Below are positions 1-5,318 of a stretch of 5,318 nucleotides of DNA, piece after piece. The notes beneath the pieces are model-generated. The model did no database searches and was not told the DNA's origin. It saw only the letters and a program-made list of their open reading frames with translations. The first letter of the stretch is position 1. Each line of letters starts with the position of its first letter. The stretch comes from an uncultured Clostridia bacterium (GTDB taxonomy: Bacteria; Bacillota; Clostridia; Christensenellales; Borkfalkiaceae). The stretch spans positions 1 through 5,318 of the forward strand of contig CAMWLA010000086.1 in NCBI GenBank assembly GCA_947174975.1, given 5' to 3'. The position numbers and the translations under genes were made by a program.

Positions 1-18
1 AATATACACAATAATGAT

Positions 19-1443
19 ATGGTAACGTTGGAAAAAAATATAAAGAGCGTAAAGGACAAACTCCCCTCAGAGGATATTCTGGTATTCGAGTTTGATTCTT
101 TAAGCGGTAAAAAGTTTGCCGCCATATATGCGGACGGAATTGCCGACAAACAGCTTTTAGGCGAACTCGTCGCAAAGCCCTTGCGCGACGTCGAAAGGGA
201 AGAGGAGTTAGAAGGAATTAAAAGACGCCTCGCTTCGCCCGACGTCAAGGACGGGGACAAAATCGACGACGCGGTAAAGGAAGTGTCGGACGGCAACGTA
301 GTTCTGTTTGTAGACGGCGAAGAAAAATTCTTTATTTTAGGTTTAAAAGCTCCTCCGGGACGCGCGGTTGCCGAGCCGCCCACGCAAGTAACCGTAAAGG
401 GTCCCCGCGAGGGCTTTACCGAGGATATAAAAGTTAATTTGGGTTTGGTCAGAAAGCGGCTTAAAACCAATAAATTACAGATTAAAACCATAAAGGCGGG
501 CAAGCAGTCGGATACTGCCGTCGCGCTGGTATTTATCGACGGAATATGCCCCAAGGGTCTGCCCGAAAGGCTTGAAAAAGAAATCTTGGAAAAAAAGATA
601 GACATAGTTCCCGATTCCTCGTATATCGCGCAGTTCATTTCAAAGAAGCCGAAATCGCTTTTCAAGCGCAACGGCACAGCCGAAAAGCCCGATATCTTCT
701 GTGCAAAAATTTGCGAGGGAAGGGTGGGCTTAATCGTGGACGGTTCGCCGATTGCGCTTACCGTTCCGTATATGCTTGTGGAAGACTTCCAGTCGGTGGA
801 GGACTACTACCAAGTTTCGTACCGCTCGACCGTCTTAAGGTTTCTGCGCTTGATTTCTTTAATCGTCGGAATATTCTTGCCCGCGTTTTACGTGTCGGCA
901 CAGCTTTTCAAAATTCAGCTGATTCCGTACCGGTTACTGTTAAAAGTATCGAGTTCGGTTTCAGGTCTGGCGCTGTCGCCAAGCGTGGAAATGTTTTTAA
1001 CGCTGTTTCTTTTGGAAGTACTGATCGAAGCGTCTATCCGAATGCCGAACTACGTAGGACTCGCTATGTCGGTTGTCGGCGCATTGGTTTTGGGCGATAC
1101 GGCGGTTCAGGCGGGAATTATTTCCACACCCGCGATAATAATTATCGCCTTTTCGGCAATCTGCCTTTTCACAACGCCCGATTTGGTTGAAACCACAACT
1201 ACTTTGAGGTGGATATACCTAATAATAGGCGGAAGCTTAGGACCCTTCGGCATAGTGTTGTTTACGGCGTTTTTGATAAGCTATCTCGTTTCCGAGCAGT
1301 CTTACGGCGTGCCTTTGTTCGCACCGTTTGCACCGCTTATTAAAAATGATTTGTACGACAGTATGGTTAAGTCGAATATGTACACGCTTAAAAACCGCCC
1401 CAAGGCATTCAAAACGCAAAATAAAGTGAGGATAACCAAATGA
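19..1443 (+). CDS. gerAA: GerA-family spore germination receptor, A subunit (5' end possibly incomplete)
   Basis: Subunit A of a nutrient germinant receptor in the inner spore membrane; with the B and C subunits it senses small nutrients and triggers ion release. The N-terminal soluble half (about residues 1-270) contains the family signature around residues 114-150: GRAVAEPPT, then KGPREGFTEDIKVNLGLVR. It also has the GRVGLIVDGSPIALTVP strand (234-250) and the EDYYQ motif (261-265) that leads into the membrane half. Hydrophobic segments lie near 276-296, 322-340, 346-363, 366-383 and 397-424 (the last may be two), followed by a short basic tail. At 474 residues the length is close to the 480-500 usual for the family. 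No Shine-Dalgarno is visible before ATG 19, and the frame stays open to base 1, so the true start may lie upstream. A lone SpoVAF-like paralogue is less likely because B and C partners follow. The receptor's ligand cannot be inferred. Confidence 0.93.
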   Translation: MVTLEKNIKSVKDKLPSEDILVFEFDSLSGKKFAAIYADGIADKQLLGELVAKPLRDVEREEELEGIKRRLASPDVKDGDKIDDAVKEVSDGNVVLFVDGEEKFFILGLKAPPGRAVAEPPTQVTVKGPREGFTEDIKVNLGLVRKRLKTNKLQIKTIKAGKQSDTAVALVFIDGICPKGLPERLEKEILEKKIDIVPDSSYIAQFISKKPKSLFKRNGTAEKPDIFCAKICEGRVGLIVDGSPIALTVPYMLVEDFQSVEDYYQVSYRSTVLRFLRLISLIVGIFLPAFYVSAQLFKIQLIPYRLLLKVSSSVSGLALSPSVEMFLTLFLLEVLIEASIRMPNYVGLAMSVVGALVLGDTAVQAGIISTPAIIIIAFSAICLFTTPDLVETTTTLRWIYLIIGGSLGPFGIVLFTAFLISYLVSEQSYGVPLFAPFAPLIKNDLYDSMVKSNMYTLKNRPKAFKTQNKVRITK

Positions 1444-2504
1444 CTTCAAGAATAAGCGTCAGACAAATCTGTTTTATAATGCTGATATACACGGCGGTAA
1501 CAAAATTCATTCTTTACCCCACGCAGTTAAGCTTCACAAGCGGAAGAGATTTACTGTTTTCCGCCCTCATAAATTTCGTGTTGCAAGGCGTAATAATCTG
1601 GGCGGTAAGCTATCTGTGTTCGCGCACGGACAAAACATTTTTCGAACTGATTGAAGGAAGCTTGGGAAATATCACTGCAAGGATAGTTTACGGCTTTTTC
1701 GCGCTGTTCTTTATGGTCTGCGCGGTAATGCCGCTGTTCGAGCAGAAAGTCTACGTTCACGCGATTTTCTACGATATGATTCCGTCGCTTCTCGTATTTT
1801 TACCCATATTTTTCTTTACGGTCTACGTTTCGGCAAAGGGCTTTGAAAATATCGGCAGATGCGCGGATATTTGCCTTCCGCTGTTTTTGATATCGATGCT
1901 TTTAGTGCTCGTTATGGCTTTTACCGAAGTGAAGTGGGATAACTTCCTACCTATGTTCACGCAGCCGAAAAAGGTATTCGAAGGCTCGCTTGCAAACGCG
2001 TTCCGCTTTGCCGAACCCGCATTTTTATTAATGTTTATGGGTCACTTCAAGTACAAGAAGGGCGACGCCGCAAAGATAACTTTATCTTATATCGGCGGTG
2101 CGGTTTTCGTAATGGTCGTGCTTGCGGTATTCTACGGAGTTTACGGCGATATCGCGCAGTCAAGGCAGTTTGCAATTTCCAAAATTTCGCTGTTTTTCCC
2201 CGCGATAGATATGCTCGGCAGAATCGACCTTTTGGCGCTGTACGTTCTTGAAATCGCAATGCTGTTCGCGCTTGCTTTAAATATTCAGCTTGCAGTTCAC
2301 TGCATAGAAGAGTGTACCGGCTACAAAAACCGTGCAATTCTGTCGCTTGCGGTCAACGCGGTATTTTTAATTATCATAATAGTTTTCGATAACAATTTAC
2401 ACGCAATAAATATGCTTTGGTCAAAATGGATGTGGATAGTATTCTTGATATTCGCAAATATAATTCCGCTTGCAAGCTGGCTTTTAAGGAGAAAAAATGA
2501 TTAG
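1440..2504 (+). CDS. gerAB: GerAB-like spore germination permease-family protein (receptor B subunit)
   Basis: B subunit of the germinant receptor, an APC-superfamily-type membrane protein; in studied receptors this subunit holds the nutrient-binding pocket. The 354-residue product matches the family's usual 350-370 and shows ten hydrophobic segments near residues 8-30, 36-58, 79-100, 111-131, 143-162, 186-203, 212-236, 265-287, 297-317 and 328-349. Family-like features are the RISVRQ start, a proline in the first helix (P27), and the GFENIGRCADICLP stretch (134-147) before helix 5. The sequence is divergent: the glycine often seen early in helix 1 is absent and the loop motifs are weakly kept. 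Its ATG overlaps the stop of the A gene (ATGA, 4 bp), with GTGAGG at 1426-1431 as ribosome binding site 8 bp upstream, so translation is probably coupled. Assignment rests on topology, motifs and gene order; substrate unknown. Confidence 0.88.
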   Translation: MTSRISVRQICFIMLIYTAVTKFILYPTQLSFTSGRDLLFSALINFVLQGVIIWAVSYLCSRTDKTFFELIEGSLGNITARIVYGFFALFFMVCAVMPLFEQKVYVHAIFYDMIPSLLVFLPIFFFTVYVSAKGFENIGRCADICLPLFLISMLLVLVMAFTEVKWDNFLPMFTQPKKVFEGSLANAFRFAEPAFLLMFMGHFKYKKGDAAKITLSYIGGAVFVMVVLAVFYGVYGDIAQSRQFAISKISLFFPAIDMLGRIDLLALYVLEIAMLFALALNIQLAVHCIEECTGYKNRAILSLAVNAVFLIIIIVFDNNLHAINMLWSKWMWIVFLIFANIIPLASWLLRRKND

Positions 2505-3759
2505 AAAATACACGCCCATTCTATACTGGGCAATCATAATCGCTCTTTTAGGGCTTTTCTTTACAAACGACTTCGGTCTTGTTGATATTCATAAAACTTC
2601 GTTTATCGTTGCGGTTGCCGTCGATTTCGAGGACGAGGAAGTGCAAGTCACGGCGCAAGTCGCCGTTCCGCAGCCTTCCACAAGCGGCGACAATACGCAG
2701 TACGTCGAGGTTCAAGGCAGCGGTTATACCATTGCCGACGCCCTCAACGAAATAAACGCAAAAACGGGAACGTACCCTAAGCTGTTGTTCTGCAAGCTGA
2801 TACTGCTTGGCGACAGCTGTAAGGATAAGGAGCTGTTTCAAGCGTTAGGCTGTTTTTATAGGCGGAACTATTCCGAACTGACTGCACTCGTCGCAATGTG
2901 CGAGGGCAAGGCGCAGGAAATGCTTGCACGCCCCGCGACTATCGACCCCGACAACTCAACCGCGATTCAGAAAGTTCTTTCAGACGAGCTTGAAAAGTCG
3001 GGCAACGTTTCAAAGGCTAACTTGAAGTCGATTGCGGAATCTAACTATTCGGTAAGCAAGTCTTGCTATATGCCGTATATTCAAGTCAACGTCCAAGGCA
3101 CTTCCAAACCCGGCGGCGAGGGTGATAACGCCGGCGGTGATAAGCCCCAAGGCGGCGGTGGCGGTGAAAGCGGCGGCGAAGGACAAAGCGGTGACTCAAG
3201 CGGCGGAAGTTCCAGCGGAAGCGGCGGCGAAAGCGGCGGTAAAGAGGAGAAGCCCGTAGAATTTACCGCGCGCCAGACGGCTATTTTCTCAAACGGCAAG
3301 TTTGCGGGAATTTTAAACGAAAGGCAAGCGTTCGCTTTAAACGTGCTTGAAAACGATATAAACTTGGCGGTAATGCCTTGCACCGTCGGCGATATAAATT
3401 ATACTATGGGCTTAAAAAGCGTTGACGGCGGTATCGATTTCAAGGTAGATAAGGGCGTACCTTCGCTTACTGTAAGCTTCAAGGCAACGGCGCAGGTTCA
3501 AGGCATAAAGAAGATTATGGAGCCGAACAGCGTATTCCATGACGACGTCGTACAGTCCGAAGTTTTAAAGGCAACCGAGCAAGCAGTGGAGGAAAGGTTC
3601 AAAAGTCTTATTGAAACCAGTATAGAAACCGACTGCGACGTACTCGGCATAAAGAAGCTTTTGCACAAGTACAATTACAAGTATTACGACGCATTCAAAG
3701 ACGATATTTTGTCGCGTATGCAAGTAGAGTATAAAATCAATATTAAAAGCTTAAATTAA
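2497..3759 (+). CDS. gerAC: GerAC-like germinant receptor C subunit, without lipobox and with Gly/Ser linker
   Basis: C subunit of the receptor, expected on the outer face of the inner spore membrane. A short basic N-terminus and one hydrophobic segment (about residues 8-22) precede a Ger(x)C-type N-terminal domain (about 30-200). A low-complexity linker (201-250) follows, then the C-terminal Ger(x)C domain (about 255-420), recognisable from the FTARQTAIFSNGKFAGILNE segment and a helical, charged C-terminus. Family members normally have a lipobox ending in Cys followed by Trp-Asp; here the equivalent place reads FFTNDFGLVDIHKTS and the first cysteine of the whole protein is C99. The protein therefore cannot be lipidated in the usual way and is probably held by an uncleaved N-terminal helix. 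At 420 residues it exceeds the usual 360-400, largely because of the linker. It overlaps gerAB by 8 bp, and AAGGAG at 2486-2491 lies 5 bp before ATG 2497, which supports this start. Confidence 0.87.
   Translation: MIRKYTPILYWAIIIALLGLFFTNDFGLVDIHKTSFIVAVAVDFEDEEVQVTAQVAVPQPSTSGDNTQYVEVQGSGYTIADALNEINAKTGTYPKLLFCKLILLGDSCKDKELFQALGCFYRRNYSELTALVAMCEGKAQEMLARPATIDPDNSTAIQKVLSDELEKSGNVSKANLKSIAESNYSVSKSCYMPYIQVNVQGTSKPGGEGDNAGGDKPQGGGGGESGGEGQSGDSSGGSSSGSGGESGGKEEKPVEFTARQTAIFSNGKFAGILNERQAFALNVLENDINLAVMPCTVGDINYTMGLKSVDGGIDFKVDKGVPSLTVSFKATAQVQGIKKIMEPNSVFHDDVVQSEVLKATEQAVEERFKSLIETSIETDCDVLGIKKLLHKYNYKYYDAFKDDILSRMQVEYKINIKSLN
3097..3246 (+). repeat. Gly/Ser-rich low-complexity linker coding segment in gerAC
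   Basis: Codes for residues 201-250 of the C subunit, made almost wholly of Gly, Ser, Glu, Asp and Lys, with repeated GGC GGC/GGT and AGC GGC codon pairs. It sits at the boundary between the N- and C-terminal domains, where a flexible tether is tolerated. The codon-level repetitiveness suggests growth by slippage or unequal exchange. Its length may vary between strains. Confidence 0.85.
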
Positions 3760-3760
3760 A

Positions 3761-3886
3761 CCTCGCTTCCTCTAAGCGGCGCATAACTGTGTCAGCTTTA
3801 CGCACCGCGTCGGTCACTTACTTCTGTGTAAGCTCCCTCGCGGTTTGCGCAGTTTCCTTGTTCCGCTTGCTTATAGAAACCGAAGG
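3761..3886. repeat. Nested imperfect palindrome, candidate dispersed intergenic repeat or structured RNA
   Basis: This element begins 2 bp after the gerAC stop codon and ends just before the terminator. Going inward, complementary arms are CCTCG (3761-3765) with CGAAGG (3881-3886, one bulge), AAGCGG (3774-3779) with CCGCTT (3863-3868), AACTG (3785-3789) with CAGTT (3850-3854), ACCGCG (3804-3809) with CGCGGT (3839-3844), and CTTAC (3817-3821) with GTAAG (3828-3832) around a 6-base loop. The arms are in perfect nested order but interrupted by internal loops. Alternative local pairings also exist: CGCTT 3764-3768 with AAGCG 3774-3778, and AGCTTTAC 3794-3801 with GTAAGCT 3828-3834. No coding potential is convincing on either strand. 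A REP/MITE-like element or a structured 3' RNA both fit; copy number cannot be judged from one window. Confidence 0.55.
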
Positions 3887-3897
3887 AAATAATGTAG

Positions 3898-3928
3898 AAG
3901 CCTTCCCGTGCGGGAAGGCTTTTAATTT
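3898..3928 (+). terminator. Rho-independent terminator of the ger operon
   Basis: A perfect 10-bp stem pairs AAGCCTTCCC (3898-3907) with GGGAAGGCTT (3912-3921) around a GTGC loop, followed by TTTTAATTT (3920-3928). The T tract lies only on the + side, so it should end transcription coming from gerAC and insulate the downstream lipoprotein gene. Confidence 0.9.
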
Positions 3929-3929
3929 G

Positions 3930-3958
3930 TTGACTTTAAGATATAAAAATGTTAGAGT
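3930..3958 (+). promoter_or_regulatory. Sigma-A-type promoter with extended -10 for the lipoprotein gene
   Basis: TTGACT at 3930-3935 matches the -35 consensus at 5 of 6 bases. After a 17-bp spacer, TAGAGT at 3953-3958 matches the -10 at 4 of 6 and is preceded by TG one base upstream (3950-3951), an extended -10. Transcription would start near 3965, giving a leader of about 16 bases that still contains the ribosome binding site. It sits directly after the ger terminator, as expected for an independent unit expressed in vegetative cells. Confidence 0.6.
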
Positions 3959-3969
3959 GTAATTGAGAC

Positions 3970-3975
3970 AAGGAG
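3970..3975 (+). promoter_or_regulatory. Ribosome binding site that fixes the lipoprotein start at ATG 3981
   Basis: AAGGAG lies 5 bp before ATG 3981. A longer in-frame reading from TTG 3963 would place this site inside the coding region and would put six extra residues before a canonical basic signal-peptide start, so ATG 3981 is preferred. Confidence 0.85.
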
Positions 3976-3980
3976 AACTT

Positions 3981-5198
3981 ATGAAAAACTTAAAAAGAAA
4001 ACTGTTTATAGGTTTTTTGGCAACTTCCGTCGCGGTTTGCGGCGTAGCGGGTTTATCCGCTTGCGGTAATAATACCGATAACGGCAATGGCGGAAATCCG
4101 CCCGCAAACGAAGCGGTTTGGGGCGAAACTTACAGCGTTAATACGGCTTACGCACTTGCGCAAGATTTGGGCTATACCGGCACGCTTGAAGAATTTATCG
4201 CTACAATCAGCGGAAAAGACGGAGCTGACGGCAAGGACGGAATAAACGGAAAAGACGGAGTTGACGGTGTCGACGGCAAAGACGGTATTGATGGCAAGGA
4301 CGGAACGAACGGTAAAGACGGTGCCGACGGTAAAGACGGTGCCGACGGCAAAGACGGAACAAACGGTAAAGACGGAGTTGACGGCGTCGGCGTAAAAAAT
4401 GCTTACATAGACGACGAAGGCAATCTTATAATAGAATTGACCAACAGCACTACGGTAAACTGCGGAAATATTAGCGTTAACAGCGAAATTCTTCAATATA
4501 GAGTAATAAAAGAAAATAACGAAATTATCGGTTATTCGGTTATCGGTATAGGAACTGTGTCCGATACCGATATCGTAATACCCGACACGTATAAAGGAAA
4601 ACCCGTAACAGAAATTGCTTCAAAGGCGTTCGCCCTTGCAACTAGTAGTAGCGTTAGTTATCTTACAAGCATAACGATAGGCAACAATGTAACTACTATC
4701 GGTGATGGTGCGTTCAGTCGATGCAGTAGTTTGACAAGCATAATCATACCCGACAGTGTGACTACTATCGGTGATGGTGCATTTAATGGTTGCAGCGGTC
4801 TGTCAAGTATAACGGTACCCGACAGTGTGACTACTATCGGTAATCAAGCATTCAGCGGCTGTAGCAGCCTAACGAGCATAACTATTCCATATAGAATAAC
4901 CTCTATAAGTGAAGCTACATTTAACCTTTGCAGCAGTCTAACAAGCATAACTATTCACGACGGTGTTACTTCTATCGGCGATTATGCGTTCAGCGAATGT
5001 GGTAGCTTGACAAGCATAACTATTCCCAACAGTGTTACTTCTATCGGCGATTGGGCATTCCAAATTTGTAGCAGTTTGACCGATATAACTTTTAGCGGCA
5101 CACAAGAGCAGTGGAACGCAATTGAAAAAGGCGGCGGTTGGAACGCTGATACGGGCGAATATACAATTCACTGTACTGACGGTGATATAAGCAAGTAA
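3981..5198 (+). CDS. Surface lipoprotein with Gly-X-Asp/Asn triplet domain and BspA-type leucine-rich repeats
   Basis: A 405-residue predicted lipoprotein. The signal peptide MKNLKRK plus a hydrophobic core ends in the lipobox LSA-C (25-28), so Cys28 should be lipidated. An Asn/Gly-rich spacer (29-43) follows, then a short module with AYALAQDLGYTGTLEEF (56-72) of the kind that often precedes glycine-triplet repeats. Next come 19 Gly-X-Asp/Asn triplets (78-134), a joining segment (136-195) with an IDDEGNLIIELTNSTTV strand pair, and an LRR_5/BspA domain of six 23-residue repeats (228-365). A degenerate leading repeat (about 196-227) and a cap with QEQWNAI and a final CTDGD complete it. No enzyme motif, sortase signal or C-terminal membrane segment is visible. 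Role inferred: cell-surface adhesion or binding. Own promoter and terminator-flanked on the 5' side, so not part of the ger operon. Ligand unknown. Confidence 0.9.
   Translation: MKNLKRKLFIGFLATSVAVCGVAGLSACGNNTDNGNGGNPPANEAVWGETYSVNTAYALAQDLGYTGTLEEFIATISGKDGADGKDGINGKDGVDGVDGKDGIDGKDGTNGKDGADGKDGADGKDGTNGKDGVDGVGVKNAYIDDEGNLIIELTNSTTVNCGNISVNSEILQYRVIKENNEIIGYSVIGIGTVSDTDIVIPDTYKGKPVTEIASKAFALATSSSVSYLTSITIGNNVTTIGDGAFSRCSSLTSIIIPDSVTTIGDGAFNGCSGLSSITVPDSVTTIGNQAFSGCSSLTSITIPYRITSISEATFNLCSSLTSITIHDGVTSIGDYAFSECGSLTSITIPNSVTSIGDWAFQICSSLTDITFSGTQEQWNAIEKGGGWNADTGEYTIHCTDGDISK
4212..4391 (+). repeat. Collagen-like Gly-X-Y triplet repeat coding region, proline-free
   Basis: Codes for residues 78-137 of the lipoprotein. 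Nineteen consecutive triplets have Gly first and Asp (16) or Asn (3) third; the middle residue is Lys in nine and Ala, Val, Ile or Thr in the rest, giving a mostly six-residue GKDGxD period. At DNA level an exact 18-bp unit occurs twice in tandem (4311-4328 and 4329-4346), evidence of recent duplication. There is no proline at all. Confidence 0.9.
4662..5075 (+). repeat. Six 69-bp leucine-rich repeat units (BspA/LRR_5 type)
   Basis: Residues 228-365 form six units of exactly 23 residues, consensus L-T-S-I-T-I-P-x-S-V-T-T/S-I-G-D-x-A-F-x-x-C-S-S. A cysteine recurs exactly every 23 residues (248, 271, 294, 317, 340, 363). Units 1-3 share nearly identical DNA (ACTACTATCGGT core) and units 5-6 share another version (ACTTCTATCGGCGAT), while unit 4 is degenerate (YRITSISEATF). 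This pattern points to local duplication or gene conversion. Confidence 0.92.
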
Positions 5199-5213
5199 TG
5201 AAAAATTAAGAGG

Positions 5214-5251
5214 CGGGGGGGGGCAAAACCCACACCCCCCGGGTTTTTTTT
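5214..5251 (+). terminator. Terminator-like hairpin after the lipoprotein gene
   Basis: Two competing foldings precede a run of eight T (5244-5251). CGGGGGG (5214-5220) can pair with CCCCCCG (5235-5241), or AAAACCC (5225-5231) can pair with GGGTTTT (5241-5247) around a 9-base loop. Position, 16 bases past the stop codon, and the T run fit an intrinsic terminator. The long G run is unusual and lowers confidence. Confidence 0.45.
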
Positions 5252-5309
5252 GAGAAAGAGTGTTTTTTTTTGGGTGGGGGTGGAGGTGTTTTTTTAAGTA
5301 GGTGTAAAA

Positions 5310-5315
5310 AAGGAG
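5310..5315 (+). promoter_or_regulatory. Possible ribosome binding site for a gene beyond the window
   Basis: AAGGAG near the very end of the window, followed by AAA, resembles the sites before gerAC (AAGGAGAAAAA then ATG) and before the lipoprotein. A + strand start codon would be expected within a few bases past the window edge; none is visible here. Confidence 0.35.
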
Positions 5316-5318
5316 AAA

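Larger units (their letters stand above)
5199..5318. other. Gene-free, homopolymer-rich tail
   Basis: No gene is visible. The stretch is built from runs: nine G (5215-5223), six C (5235-5240), eight T (5244-5251), nine T (5263-5271), five G (5276-5280), seven T (5289-5295) and six A (5306-5311). From 5241 to the end the + strand contains no C. It may be a genuine skewed intergenic region or an error-prone contig end. Confidence 0.7.

Noticed and set aside
711..1190. 159-residue open frame on the + strand in another frame
   Set aside because: It lies wholly inside gerAA, shows no domain and has arginine/glycine-rich composition typical of an out-of-frame reading.
3081..3383. Proline-rich 100-residue open frame on the - strand
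   Set aside because: It is the antisense image of the Gly/Ser linker in gerAC, where GGC and AGC codons read as Pro- and Leu-rich sequence.
3942..3947. TATAAA as an alternative -10 box
   Set aside because: The matching -35 position would fall in the terminator T tract with poor consensus, whereas TTGACT with 17-bp spacing and an extended TAGAGT fits better.
3963..3980. TTG start that would extend the lipoprotein by six residues
   Set aside because: It places the AAGGAG ribosome binding site inside the gene and lies at or before the predicted transcription start; ATG 3981 gives a canonical signal peptide.
3838..4041. Twelve-base match TCGCGGTTTGCG at 3838-3849 and 4030-4041
   Set aside because: One copy is in the palindrome arm and the other is coding sequence for Val-Ala-Val-Cys-Gly in the signal peptide; the flanks do not match, so chance is the simplest explanation.
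3818..4087. 89-residue open frame on the - strand spanning the intergenic region
   Set aside because: It would run across the palindrome, terminator and promoter and into the lipoprotein gene in antisense; no supporting start signal or protein similarity is apparent.
4053..4496. 147-residue open frame on the - strand
   Set aside because: It is the antisense of the glycine-triplet region, whose periodic codons keep the opposite strand free of stops; it has no ribosome binding site or recognisable domain.
4662..5075. CRISPR-like appearance of regularly spaced repeats
   Set aside because: The 69-bp period is an exact 23-codon leucine-rich repeat in an intact frame, with no short conserved repeat separated by unrelated spacers.

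Overview
This window looks like a stretch of chromosome from a spore-forming (or formerly spore-forming) member of the Clostridia, probably a gut lineage. The evidence is a complete three-gene nutrient germination receptor operon of the GerA type, followed by a modular surface lipoprotein of a style common in gut Clostridia: a lipobox, a glycine-triplet repeat and BspA/LRR_5 leucine-rich repeats. I cannot place it more precisely from sequence alone.

Layout, all genes on the + strand. Positions 19-2504 and on to 3759 hold gerAA-, gerAB- and gerAC-like genes. They overlap by 4 bp and 8 bp, so they are almost certainly one translationally coupled transcript whose promoter lies upstream of the window. 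The three products should assemble in the inner spore membrane as a nutrient-gated germinant receptor. The GerAC-like subunit is unusual in two ways: it has no lipobox cysteine, and it carries a roughly 50-residue Gly/Ser linker between its two halves.

Positions 3760-3980 are intergenic. They hold a roughly 125 bp nested imperfect palindrome starting directly after the gerAC stop codon, then a strong intrinsic terminator (3898-3928), then a sigma-A-like promoter with an extended -10 and a clear ribosome binding site for the next gene. The lipoprotein gene is therefore a separate transcription unit.

Positions 3981-5198 encode a 405-residue lipoprotein: lipobox at Cys28, a short conserved-looking module, 19 proline-free Gly-X-Asp/Asn triplets, a short beta-rich joining segment, then six 23-residue leucine-rich repeats with a perfectly periodic cysteine, and a cap. 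It is most likely displayed on the vegetative cell surface. Nothing ties it functionally to germination except adjacency.

Positions 5199-5318 hold no gene. They are dominated by homopolymer runs, contain a terminator-like hairpin, have no C at all from 5241 to the end, and finish in a Shine-Dalgarno-like AAGGAG that may serve a gene beyond the window. I did not find a clearly novel multi-gene system. The best candidates for something undescribed are the palindromic intergenic element, the lipobox-less GerAC and the proline-free triplet domain.
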